Positions 1-8,900 of a stretch of DNA of 64,000 nt are shown one piece after another; within the stretch, counting starts at the first letter, position 1; every line of letters starts with the position of its first letter. This DNA is from Chryseobacterium jejuense (lineage in GTDB: Bacteria > Bacteroidota > Bacteroidia > Flavobacteriales > Weeksellaceae). Position numbers and translations under genes: made by a program. Under the pieces are notes generated by a model. That model saw only the letters and a program-made list of their open reading frames with translations. It did no database searches and had not been told where the DNA came from. The stretch lies in assembly GCF_900100075.1 (NCBI RefSeq), contig NZ_FNEG01000001.1, forward strand, positions 372,001 through 436,000, in the 5' to 3' direction.

Positions 1-212
1 ATCATAAAACAAAATCTTTACTGATGCCGATATTATTACATGCATTTAATAATCTGACCTTGTCGTTATTGGTGCTGTACGGTAAAGATGAAAGTTTTGC
101 GAAAGTTTTTAATGTTTCAGAATGGTTGATTTTAGCTGTAGGAATTGTACTTTTTTCTTTATTCTACTACCTTTTTATGAAGAAATATAAAGTGCATTAT
201 TCTGAAATGTAA
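1..212 (+). CDS. C-terminal fragment of a CPBP-family intramembrane protease (partial, cut by window start)
   Basis: The reading frame is open from base 3 and continues leftwards out of the window. The visible 69 residues begin HKTKSLLMPILLHAFNN and continue into two hydrophobic stretches. An S-L-x-x-x-I-x-x-H-x-x-x-N block is the last conserved motif of CPBP (Abi/CAAX-like) glutamic endopeptidases, and the length after it fits the usual end of that family. An internal ATG at base 24 is unlikely to be the start, because the motif is already under way there. The substrate is unknown. The next gene follows after about 40 bases on the same strand and could be co-transcribed. The assignment rests on one motif plus hydrophobicity. 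Confidence 0.55.
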   Translation, partial: HKTKSLLMPILLHAFNNLTLSLLVLYGKDESFAKVFNVSEWLILAVGIVLFSLFYYLFMKKYKVHYSEM

Positions 213-253
213 TCAGCAATAGTTAAAAAGTAAAATTGAAAATGAATATAGAA

Positions 254-826
254 ATGGAATTATTGGTAGCTACACACAACGAGCATAAGAAAGAAGAGAT
301 TCAGCAGATTTTAGGGAATGATTGTATTGTTAAAAGCCTTACAGATTATAATATTCACGAAGAGATTGTAGAAGATGGAGACTCTTTTCATGCCAATGCC
401 CTTATTAAAGCTAAATATTGTTTTGAAAAGACAGGCGTTCCAAGTTTGGGTGATGATAGCGGACTTGTTGTAGAATCTCTAGACGGAAGACCTGGGATAT
501 TTTCTGCCCGCTACGCCGGAGATCACGATTTTGCTAAAAATATCGAAAAGGTGTTGGAAGAAATGCAGGGAATAGAAAACAGAAAAGCGTACTTCGTTAC
601 AGTTTTATGCTATTATGATGAAAACGGAGCCCAATACTTTGAAGGAAGAGTTCACGGAAATCTACTGACAGAAAATAAAGGATTAAAAGGATTCGGGTAT
701 GATCCGATCTTCGTTCCTGAAGGATATGACAGAACCTTTGCAGAAATGGAACCGGAAGATAAAAACAAAATCAGCCACCGTAAGCAGGCGTTAGATCTGT
801 TTATGGACTTTTTAAAAGTAAAGTAA
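254..826 (+). CDS. rdgB: Non-canonical purine NTP pyrophosphatase (RdgB/HAM1 family)
   Basis: This 190-residue cytoplasmic enzyme hydrolyses dITP, dITP-like and XTP nucleotides to monophosphates, which keeps deaminated purines out of nucleic acids. The N-terminal T-H-N-x-x-K nucleotide motif lies at residues 7-12, the catalytic GDDSGL block at about 66-71, the G-x-P-G-x-x-S-A-R-Y-A-G loop at about 78-89, and the GFGYDPIF specificity motif at about 146-153. The length is normal for the family. In-frame TTG (236) and ATG (242) codons lie upstream, but ATG 254 places the conserved LLVATHN strand directly at the N-terminus, as is usual. A strong terminator follows the stop codon. Confidence 0.93.
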   Translation: MELLVATHNEHKKEEIQQILGNDCIVKSLTDYNIHEEIVEDGDSFHANALIKAKYCFEKTGVPSLGDDSGLVVESLDGRPGIFSARYAGDHDFAKNIEKVLEEMQGIENRKAYFVTVLCYYDENGAQYFEGRVHGNLLTENKGLKGFGYDPIFVPEGYDRTFAEMEPEDKNKISHRKQALDLFMDFLKVK

Positions 827-844
827 TCAATACTACAGGTATAT

Positions 845-882
845 AAAAGTCATTTTTCCTTTATGGAAAAGTGACTTTTTTT
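845..882 (+). terminator. Rho-independent terminator after rdgB
   Basis: An inverted repeat (aaaagtcatttttcc paired with ggaaaagtgactttt, one mismatch region) is followed by a T run. It lies 19 bases after the rdgB stop codon and before the rnz promoter. Confidence 0.8.
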
Positions 883-936
883 ATGCATTTCCTGTTGAAA
901 TGTAAAGGTAAAATATATGTTTTAAAATTTCTGTCG

Positions 937-944
937 TACATTTG
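937..944 (+). promoter_or_regulatory. -7 promoter element of rnz
   Basis: TACATTTG matches the Bacteroidetes -7 consensus TAnnTTTG. No good -33 TTG is visible at the usual distance. The element overlaps an in-frame TTG at 942, so that codon would lie upstream of the transcript start, which supports the TTG at 963 as the rnz start. Confidence 0.5.
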
Positions 945-962
945 TTACAAGAAACTATTGAT

Positions 963-1877
963 TTGAGTACTTATTTAACAATATTAGGTTTTAATTCAGC
1001 GATTCCGACCATCAATACGTCACCAACAGCCCAGCTGCTGGAAATGGAAGAAAGGCTCTTCCTGATCGACTGTGGAGAAGGAACACAGGTACAGCTGAGA
1101 AAAGCAAAAGCCAGATTTTCAAAAATTAACCATATTTTTATTTCTCACCTTCACGGAGACCACTGTTTCGGCCTTCCGGGACTTATTGCCTCTTTTAGAC
1201 TTTTAGGACGAGATAATCCCTTACATGTTTATGGTCCGAAAGGAATCAAAAAGATGATGGAAACTATTTTCCAGATTACGGAAACGCATCGTGGTTTTGA
1301 GGTGGTTTATCATGAACTGGATAAAGATTATTCAGAAAAGATTTATGAAGACAACAGAGTAGAAGTGTATACGATTCCTCTGGATCACAGAATCTACTGT
1401 AACGGTTATCTTTTTAAAGAAAAACCAAAAGACAGGCATTTGAATATGAAAGAGATTGCAAAGTATAGTGAAATCGAAAGCTGTGATTATCACAATATAA
1501 AAGCAGGAAAAGACTTCGTATTAAGTGACGGATATGTTCTTAAAAATGAGGTATTGACCCTTGAACCGGCTCCATCTGTATCTTATGCATTCTGTAGTGA
1601 TACCCGTTATCTTGAAAGTGTTATTCCCATTATAAAAAATGTGACGGTTCTGTATCATGAATCTACTTTCCTCCATGATTTGAAGGAAATGGCAGATTAT
1701 ACCGGACATACCACTGCATTAGAAGCGGCAACAATTGCTCAAAAGGCTCAGGTAGGAAAACTTATTTTGGGGCATTTTTCCAACAGATATGCAGATTTGA
1801 CGGTGTTTACTGATGAGGCAAGAAACATTTTTCCTAATTCATTCCTGCCAAAAGCTCTGGAAAGTGTAAAAATTTAA
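963..1877 (+). CDS. rnz: Ribonuclease Z
   Basis: This metallo-beta-lactamase fold endonuclease of 304 residues trims the 3' ends of tRNA precursors. The zinc motif H-L-H-G-D-H lies at about residues 62-67. Further metal ligands are seen in FCSDTRY (Asp) and in the closing GHFSNRY (His). The flexible-arm region in the middle fits the bacterial RNase Z family. The reading frame also allows a TTG start at 942, but that codon sits inside a -7 promoter element. The protein homologous to the family begins at S-T-Y-L-T-I-L-G, directly after TTG 963, so I take 963 with a non-ATG start. The next gene follows after only 6 bases, which suggests one transcript. Confidence 0.92.
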   Translation: MSTYLTILGFNSAIPTINTSPTAQLLEMEERLFLIDCGEGTQVQLRKAKARFSKINHIFISHLHGDHCFGLPGLIASFRLLGRDNPLHVYGPKGIKKMMETIFQITETHRGFEVVYHELDKDYSEKIYEDNRVEVYTIPLDHRIYCNGYLFKEKPKDRHLNMKEIAKYSEIESCDYHNIKAGKDFVLSDGYVLKNEVLTLEPAPSVSYAFCSDTRYLESVIPIIKNVTVLYHESTFLHDLKEMADYTGHTTALEAATIAQKAQVGKLILGHFSNRYADLTVFTDEARNIFPNSFLPKALESVKI

Positions 1878-1883
1878 AATAAT

Positions 1884-2654
1884 ATGTTGAAGTTTGAAGA
1901 GCTTAGAAGCTTTCTGGATGAAAAGGCAGACCAATACAACGCTCCTGATTTTATAGAAAATGACCCAATACAAATTCCGCATCGTTTCTCATTAAAGCAG
2001 GATATTGAAATTGCAGGTTTTTTAGCAGCAACTATTTCCTGGGGTAATAGAAAATCTATCATCAATTCTGCCAATAAAATATTGGATATTATGGGGAATT
2101 CTCCTTATGATTTTGTAATGAATTATTCTGAGAAAGATTTAAAAGATATTCAGGATAAAAGTATCCACAGAACCTTTAATGGAGAAGATTTTTCCTATTT
2201 TATCAAGCAGTTTAACAGGATTTATACAGAACATGAAAGCCTGGAAGATTTATTTAAAGTAAAAGAATCTGAAACGAACTTTCAACATGCCATAGAAAGA
2301 TTCAGAAGTGGTTTTCTGGAGACCGAAAAACATAGAAGTCATAAACATATCAGCTCACCTTACAAAAACTCTTCAGCCAAAAGAATCATTATGTTTCTAA
2401 GATGGATGGTACGTAAGGATAAACGTGGAGTAGATTTTGGAATCTGGAAAGATATTGATCAGAAATACCTGTCTATTCCATTAGATGTGCATACCGGAAA
2501 TATCTCAAGAAAACTGGGATTACTGGAAAGAACGCAGAATGACTGGAAAACAGTGGAAGAATTGGATGTAGCCATCAGAAAATTTGATGATAAAGATCCT
2601 GCAAAATATGATTTTGCCCTGTTTGGATTAGGAGTAACCAAAGAACTGTTGTAA
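1884..2654 (+). CDS. TIGR02757 (DUF2400) family protein
   Basis: This 256-residue soluble protein has the features of the Bacteroidetes TIGR02757 family: an early segment with E-N-D-P-I-x-I-P-H-R-F, then A-A-x-I-S-W-G-N-R, F-N-G-E-D-F, a central basic R-W-M-V-R block, and the closing D-V-H-T-G-x-I-x-R-x-L-G-L segment. Its biochemical role is not established. The fold has been grouped loosely with HhH/base-excision-like helical proteins, but no catalytic motif can be named from the sequence. It follows rnz by 6 bases and is followed after 12 bases by the heptad-repeat membrane protein, so the three genes probably form one operon. Confidence 0.85.
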   Translation: MLKFEELRSFLDEKADQYNAPDFIENDPIQIPHRFSLKQDIEIAGFLAATISWGNRKSIINSANKILDIMGNSPYDFVMNYSEKDLKDIQDKSIHRTFNGEDFSYFIKQFNRIYTEHESLEDLFKVKESETNFQHAIERFRSGFLETEKHRSHKHISSPYKNSSAKRIIMFLRWMVRKDKRGVDFGIWKDIDQKYLSIPLDVHTGNISRKLGLLERTQNDWKTVEELDVAIRKFDDKDPAKYDFALFGLGVTKELL

Positions 2655-2666
2655 AAAATTAAAAGG

Positions 2667-3221
2667 ATGAAAAAATATAACGAGAAAACAGAAGTTCTGG
2701 AAAAAATAGCAGATAGTATTACCTCATGGATAGGATCTATTCAGTCTTTGATAGTCCATACTCTCTTGTTTGTTACTTCTTTTTTGCTTCCGATGATGCA
2801 TATTGTTGATTTTGATAAAATGCTTCTGATCCTTACTACGGTACTTTCTCTGGAAGCTATTTATCTGGCGATTTTTATTCAGATGTCTGTCAATAAAAGC
2901 CACGAAAAAATTGAAGATATCCAGGAAGACATCGAAGACATTCAGGAAGATATTGAGGAAATCAGCGAGGATATTGAAGAAATTAGTGAGGATATTGAAG
3001 AGATTAATGAAGATATCGAGGATATCCAGGAAGACATTGAGGAAATTAGTGAAGATATAGAAGAGATTAATGAAGAAGAAGATGAAGAAGACCACAATGA
3101 AAAAGCCAAAAATGTAATTCTGAAAAGCAATGTAAATTCAAATAAAAATGAAATCAAAGCTTTGAAAGATATTATCTCCCAACTAAAGAATGAAATTGAT
3201 GAATTAAAAAAAGAGGAATAA
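2667..3221 (+). CDS. DUF1003-like membrane protein with a perfect heptad-repeat tail
   Basis: The protein has 184 residues. Residues 1-75 hold two membrane segments with a layout like DUF1003 (A-D-x-I-T-S-x-I-G-S near the start, then L-S-L-E-A-I-Y-L-A-I-F-I at the end of the second helix). From about residue 80 to 137 come eight consecutive seven-residue repeats of the form I-E-(D/E)-I-(Q/S/N)-E-D, strongly acidic and with Ile at the a and d positions, so a long coiled coil is expected. A lysine- and asparagine-containing second helical part closes the protein. The function of DUF1003 proteins is unknown. The DNA of this part is itself a set of imperfect 21-bp repeats and may change copy number. 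Confidence 0.7.
   Translation: MKKYNEKTEVLEKIADSITSWIGSIQSLIVHTLLFVTSFLLPMMHIVDFDKMLLILTTVLSLEAIYLAIFIQMSVNKSHEKIEDIQEDIEDIQEDIEEISEDIEEISEDIEEINEDIEDIQEDIEEISEDIEEINEEEDEEDHNEKAKNVILKSNVNSNKNEIKALKDIISQLKNEIDELKKEE
2908..3081 (+). repeat. Imperfect 21-bp coding repeats (heptad array)
   Basis: About eight 21-bp units of the type gatattgaagaaattagtgag encode the acidic heptads of the preceding gene. Units differ mainly at third positions, yet several neighbours are nearly identical at DNA level. This suggests growth by slippage or unequal exchange. Confidence 0.8.
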
Positions 3222-3251
3222 GAATCTTTGAAAAAATTCTAGTATATATAA

Positions 3252-3282
3252 GAACAGATCAATACAATTGATCTGTTTTTTT
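3252..3282 (+). terminator. Rho-independent terminator
   Basis: The inverted repeat aacagatcaa / ttgatctgtt with a five-base loop is followed by a T run. It closes the rnz to heptad-protein transcript. Confidence 0.85.
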
Positions 3283-3379
3283 ATGATTGAATGTATTTTA
3301 TTTACAATTAGTTTAAAAATAAAATATATTTATTGTGAATTTTTACTGAAAAGTGGGTAATATGTGTCTGAAATGCTGA

Positions 3380-3407
3380 TTTGATATTGTTATTTTTGCT
3401 ACATTTG
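3380..3407 (+). promoter_or_regulatory. Promoter of the first choice-of-anchor L gene
   Basis: A TTTG at 3380-3383 and an exact TACATTTG (TAnnTTTG) at 3400-3407 are separated by 16 bases, close to the Bacteroidetes consensus spacing. The start codon lies 17 bases downstream. Confidence 0.6.
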
Positions 3408-3424
3408 GACAAAATCAAATTAAA

Positions 3425-5794
3425 ATGTTGCATTATAGATTTAAACACTACTTTTTTCTTTTAACATTTTTACTGACTTCGGTGTCTGTCTCTTCACAGG
3501 AGAATCCTAGAAGAAGAGCTACGAAAGTAACTTCAACAGGGGCAAATTTAAAGGCTGGAAAATTTATAGATGTGAATGTTCCCCCTTATGCAGCTTCAGG
3601 TTATTTTCCAGAACAAATAGTAAAAGATATCTTGATTAATGGAGGAAGTACCTGTACAACAGCAAATATTACCAATGTTACTGTATCTCCTAACCATACT
3701 ATATTCGATGACACTAGGTTCTGGGGGTATTTCAACAGAGGAACCACAAACTTCCCTTTTAAAGATGGAATTGTATTAACAACAGGCCATGCTAAGCAGG
3801 CAGGAAATGTACTTGTTGACCAGGCAAGTGAGGATGTTGAGCCTATTGGCTCAGATAGTGATCCGGATCTTGTGGCTGCTACTAATGCTACTGTAGATTT
3901 GAAAGATGCAGTGTCTCTTGAATTTGATTTCGTTCCTAATTCTACTCAGGTAAGATTTAATTATATATTTGCTTCTGAAGAGTATTCCGGAGGTTATCCT
4001 TGTACAGGATTCTCAGATGCATTTGCCCTTCTGCTGAAAAAAGTGGGGGATCCTACTTACACGAATTTAGCTGTATTGCCTGGAAGTGCAGGCCCAGTGA
4101 GTGCAACGAATATAGTTCCTGCTGGACCATTGTATCCTTGTGGCCCAATCAATGAAGCTTATTTTGGAGGAATTAATACACCGCGTGTAGAGATTAATTA
4201 TTATGGAAGAACTATTCCTCTGACTGCGATTGCAACTGTAATTCCTGGACAAACCTACCATTTCAAAATGGTTATTGCAGATGCTAAAGACCGAAGTCTG
4301 GATTCTGCTGTTTTCCTGGAGGGAGGATCATTTGATATTGGAGTTAAAATTATAGATGAAACCGGAGCAAATCTGCCGCCTACCATCAACATGTGTGATA
4401 ATAGCCCTAAAACATTAAAGGCTCAAGTAGAATTGGTTCCTGGTACTACTTTTCAATGGTATAAAGATGGGGTTTTAATTCCAGGGGCAACTAATGTTGC
4501 TTATGTTACCACTGAGCCGGGAGTGTATACCATAAAAGTAATGGTCCCTGGAAGCCAGTGTCCGGGAGAAGCTAAAATTACCGTAATAGGAGGAACAAGC
4601 CCTACGGTTCAGAGTGCTGTGCTTAAGCTTTGTACAACTCCTACTGTTACTACTTTTGATTTGGAGGCTGCAATTCCAATGATTACTACAACACCGGGAG
4701 CAGTAACTCGTTTTTATACTACTTTGGCAGATGCACAGGCTCAAAATAATAACTATATTAAAAATCTAACCACCTATGACGGAACAGATGGTCAGGTATT
4801 GCATGTTCTTGTAACTAATGGAGGATTTTGTAGTAGAATGGCAACGCTTACTCTAAATAAGGAAGCAACACCTACTGCTGGTCTTAATGTTGCAAAACTA
4901 AAGATATGTTTAGGGGAATCTGTACTGATGACAGCAACGGGTGGAGTAACCTATGAATGGAAAGATACAGCTTCTGTTACAGATGGAACAAGAACCGTGA
5001 GCCCAACTAAAACAACAACTTACTCTGTATATGCTATCGGAGCTCAAGGATGTAAGTCTGCAAAGCCAGCAGAAGTTACTGTAGAGGTAGTGCCAGCTAT
5101 TGTTTCTACATTAAAAGGAGGTCATATTTGCGAGGGAGATAGACTTATTTTAGATGCAGGTCCTGGTACGGGATATACTTATGAGTGGAATACAGGTGAA
5201 AAAACACAGTCTATTTCCGTGAATAAACCAGGAGAATATACAGTAACCATCAATAATGGAGTTTGTTCTAAAGAATTTAAAACACAGGTTATAAAAGCTA
5301 TTGTTCCTCAAATAATCAATGTAAATTATAATGACAGAGGAACAATGATTCTTACAGCGAGTAACCCTAGTAACGGGATATTGGAATATTCTGTTGATAA
5401 CGGAGCTACATGGCAGGTTTCCAATATATTTACAAATGTGCCTAAAAATGAAATCATTGCCATTCGTGTTAGAGTAAAGAATACGAGTTGTGTAGGCTTT
5501 ATTGAATACTTTACTTTTGTGATGCGAAATGTAATCACTCCGAATGGTGATAATATTAATGATATTATTGATTTCAGAGGAATAATCGGATATAAGGATT
5601 TCAGTGGTAAGATCTTTGACCGTTACGGAAAAGAAGTATTCAAGGCTGAGAAGGTAAGGCCATATTGGGATGGCTACTTCCAAGGTAAACGATTACTGTC
5701 TTCATCATATTGGTACCAGGTTACTTTCGAAGATCCTGCGAGCAAATTGCTAACCGTGAAAACAGGTTGGATCCTGCTTAAGAATATAGAATAA
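3425..5794 (+). CDS. Choice-of-anchor L domain protein with T9SS type B sorting domain (paralog 1)
   Basis: This secreted or surface protein has 789 residues. A signal peptide covers about residues 1-24 (hydrophobic core, cut after SVSSQ). The choice-of-anchor L domain spans about 45-310 (blocks W-G-Y-F-N-R-G-T-T-N-F-P-F-K-D-G-I-V-L, F-A-S-E-E-Y, Y-H-F-K-M-V-I-A-D and D-S-A-V-F-L-E-G-G-S-F). Ig/PKD-like repeats with C-x-G-(E/D) motifs follow. The last 89 residues (N-V-I-T-P-N-G-D-N-x-N-D, then I-F-D-R-Y-G and a final G-W-I-L-L-K-N) are the gliding-motility-associated (CHU_C, type B) sorting domain recognised by the type IX secretion system. The ligand is unknown. It is the first of three tandem paralogs, each apparently with its own promoter and terminator. 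Confidence 0.9.
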   Translation: MLHYRFKHYFFLLTFLLTSVSVSSQENPRRRATKVTSTGANLKAGKFIDVNVPPYAASGYFPEQIVKDILINGGSTCTTANITNVTVSPNHTIFDDTRFWGYFNRGTTNFPFKDGIVLTTGHAKQAGNVLVDQASEDVEPIGSDSDPDLVAATNATVDLKDAVSLEFDFVPNSTQVRFNYIFASEEYSGGYPCTGFSDAFALLLKKVGDPTYTNLAVLPGSAGPVSATNIVPAGPLYPCGPINEAYFGGINTPRVEINYYGRTIPLTAIATVIPGQTYHFKMVIADAKDRSLDSAVFLEGGSFDIGVKIIDETGANLPPTINMCDNSPKTLKAQVELVPGTTFQWYKDGVLIPGATNVAYVTTEPGVYTIKVMVPGSQCPGEAKITVIGGTSPTVQSAVLKLCTTPTVTTFDLEAAIPMITTTPGAVTRFYTTLADAQAQNNNYIKNLTTYDGTDGQVLHVLVTNGGFCSRMATLTLNKEATPTAGLNVAKLKICLGESVLMTATGGVTYEWKDTASVTDGTRTVSPTKTTTYSVYAIGAQGCKSAKPAEVTVEVVPAIVSTLKGGHICEGDRLILDAGPGTGYTYEWNTGEKTQSISVNKPGEYTVTINNGVCSKEFKTQVIKAIVPQIINVNYNDRGTMILTASNPSNGILEYSVDNGATWQVSNIFTNVPKNEIIAIRVRVKNTSCVGFIEYFTFVMRNVITPNGDNINDIIDFRGIIGYKDFSGKIFDRYGKEVFKAEKVRPYWDGYFQGKRLLSSSYWYQVTFEDPASKLLTVKTGWILLKNIE

Positions 5795-5810
5795 TTTAAA
5801 ATGATAATTG

Positions 5811-5840
5811 AAAGACTGACTATTTTGTCAGTCTTTTTTT
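5811..5840 (+). terminator. Rho-independent terminator
   Basis: The stem aaagactgac / gtcagtcttt is followed by a T run, 17 bases after the first choice-of-anchor L gene. Confidence 0.85.
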
Positions 5841-5915
5841 ATGATATTAAAATAAATAAAGTTGATATTCTACGATAAATAAATTTGAATTAGTAATAAT
5901 GTAAATAATGTTAAA

Positions 5916-5947
5916 TTGAATTTCAATCAAAAAAAATAGTATTTTTG
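5916..5947 (+). promoter_or_regulatory. Promoter of the second choice-of-anchor L gene
   Basis: TTG at 5916-5918 and TATTTTTG (exact TAnnTTTG) at 5940-5947 are separated by 21 bases, a good fit to the Bacteroidetes housekeeping promoter. The ATG is 17 bases downstream, the same distance as in the first paralog. Confidence 0.65.
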
Positions 5948-5963
5948 TTTAAAATAATATAAA

Positions 5964-8900
5964 ATGTTAAATAGGAGGAAAGGAAGTTTATTTTTAGTGT
6001 TATTTTTTGTTTTTATAGGAAACTTTATTTTTGCCCAGGACAGAGTGGTAAAGAAAAGTGTGCTCCCAAAAAATAATGGTGCCGCTGCTAAAGCTGGAAC
6101 TTTTATAGATATAAACACTTCCAATTATCCTGAGTCTTCTTATAGTATTACTCAGCTTGTAAAGGATGTCCTTATCTCAGGCGGGGGATGTGCCAGTAAT
6201 AATGTGAGCAATGTGGTAGTATACCCGAATTTGCCACCATCTAATCAAAATAGAAGCTGGGGGTACTTTAATAAAGCAACTACAAATTTTCCATTCAGTA
6301 AAGGGATTGTTCTTTCTACAGGATTTGCTAAAAATGCAGGGAATTTTCCTGTTGCAGACCTTAATGATGATTTGGGAACAGGAGGAGATGATGATCTGGC
6401 AGGTGCTTTAGGCATTCCACCTGACAAACTGAAGAATGCTACTTATATAGAATTTGATTTTGTTGCTATTTCCTCTGAAATTACTTTTAAATATTTATTT
6501 GCTTCGAAAGAGTATCAGGATAATTTCCCATGTAATATTACAGACGGTTTTGCTTTGTTTTTGAAAAAAGTTGGAGATCCTACCTATACCAATTTGGCTG
6601 TGCTTCCAGGTGGGGCAGGGCCGGTGAGTGTAACGAATATTCGTCCAGGGTATCCTAATTGCTTACCTAAGAATGAAGCTTACTATGGAGGCACAAATAG
6701 TATTCCTAAAATTGAAACTAATTTTGAGGGTCGCACCATTCCATTAACAGCAAAAGCAACGGTAGTTCCTGGGCAAACCTATCATTTTAAAATGGTTTTA
6801 GCTGATTTCCAGGATCCTAATTATGATTCAGCTGTGTTTTTAGATGCGGGATCATTTGATTTAGGGGTGAATATTCTTGGTCCTGGCGGAGTGAAGCTTC
6901 CAAACTCAGTGAATATGTGTGATAATACACCACAAACGTTCACTGCTTCTGTGCAGGTACCTAATGTAACCTATCAATGGTTTTTAAATAATAATTCTAT
7001 TCCCGGAGCAACTGGTGCCAGCTATACGGCAACACAGCCTGGTGTGTACACTGTTAAAGTGTTTATACAGGGAAGCTCGTGCCCGGGAGAAGCAAGTATT
7101 ACTGTGGTGGGAGGGACTTCTCCTACAGTACAGAATGCTACATTAACGGCTTGTTATGTTGCAGGCAATCCTACCTTTAATTTACCTGTAGCGCAGTCAG
7201 CAATAAGCACAACAACAGGTGCGGTCTTTACATATTATACAACACAGGCAGATGCAGATGCAGGAAATGCTAATACAATTCCTAATCCTACTGCTTATCA
7301 AAGTGCTGGGGGAAAGGTATATGTAAGAGTTATGAATGGTTTCTGTGCAAAAGTAGCCGAGTTAACTCTCGTGAAGGCTCCTCAAATGACAGCGTCTATT
7401 GTACCTCCTACGGTATTGACTTGTGCTAATTCTCAGATTACATTGGATGCTTCAGCTTCAGTTTACCCTGCTGGAGCTACATTTAACTGGGCTACTACAG
7501 GAGGGAATATTGTTTCAGGAGGAAATACGTTAAATCCTGTAATTAATGCACCGGGAACTTATACATTAACAATATCACAGGTATATCAGCCTGGGAATAT
7601 TACTTGTACAACAGTGGCAACAGTAACGGTGACAGGAAATAGTGCTCCGCCTAATCCATCTCTTACAGCGCCTAAGTTGAAAATTTGTAAAGGAGAGTCT
7701 ATAACACTTACAGCTTCTGGTGGAGCTACCTATAATTGGGGAGGTGGTCTTCCTGGAAATGGAAATACGCAAACCGTATCACCTACAGTGACTACAACAT
7801 ATACTGTAACTGCTATTGGAGCTAACGGATGTGCTTCCCAAAACCCGGCAACAATCACTATTGAAGTATCAGAGCCATTTACAGTGCAAAATGCTATTCT
7901 GCATAAGTGTTATCAACCGGGCCTAACTTATAATCTTAAAGAATCAGAAGGGCAGATTACTACGGCTACAGCAGTTACATTTAATTATTATGTAGATCAA
8001 AACGATGCTAATGCCGGTAATGGTAATGTTATTGCAGCTCCTACAACATATTCGCCTACTTCTGCAAACCAGACAATCTATGTAAGGGTTAGTAATGGAG
8101 GATGTACTTATGTAGTTTCCTTGCAATTATTGAGAACCGCAGAAATAACTTTAACAATAGCTGCGCCTCAGACTATTACTTGTACAACGCCTCAAATTAC
8201 ACTTAACGCATCTGCTTCTGTAGTACCAGCAGGGTCTACTATTATATGGACTACAGTTGGAGGAAGTATTGTGTCGGGGGGGAATACTCTCACACCCGTA
8301 GTGAATGCAGGAGGCACGTATACATTAACTGTTTCCAATGTATTTCAGCCTGGAAATCTAAGTTGTTCATATCCTTCAACGGTAACAGTAAATCAGGATA
8401 AAGTAAAACCGGTAGCGGCGCTTGTATCATCTCAGCCTCGTATATGTGAAGGTGAATCTGTAACTTTAACTGCTTCTGGTGGAGCTACCTATATTTGGGG
8501 CAATGGACTTACAGGGACAGGAAGTACACAAACTGTATCTCCAACAGTGACCACAGTGTATACGGTAACAGCTGTAGGAGCTAATGGATGTACTTCTGCT
8601 ACTCCGGCTACTGTTACAGTTCTGGTAGGACCTCCGATAGCCGGGGTTTCAGCGGATAAAATGAAAATATGTGCCGGTGAATCTGTTACTCTTACCGCTA
8701 CAGGTGGTGTTACCTATAATTGGGTAGGGCTTACCGGAAACGGAGATACACAGGTAGTAACACCTACAATTACTACAGAATATTCTGTATTTGCATTAGG
8801 AGGAAACGGATGTAGCTCTATTGCTCCTGCTAAGATCAAAATTGAAGTAGTTCCTGCTATTGTTTCTACACTTGAAAATGTATATGTATGTGCTGGAGAT

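Noticed and set aside
2724..3157. Long reverse-strand open frames opposite the heptad repeats
   Set aside because: They only mirror the repetitive coding DNA (Phe/Leu-rich or Ser/Ile-rich nonsense) and lack any protein-like features.
5150..5683. Reverse-strand frame of 177 codons inside the first choice-of-anchor L gene
   Set aside because: It is antisense to a well supported gene, has no family features, and composition reflects the codons of the sense strand.
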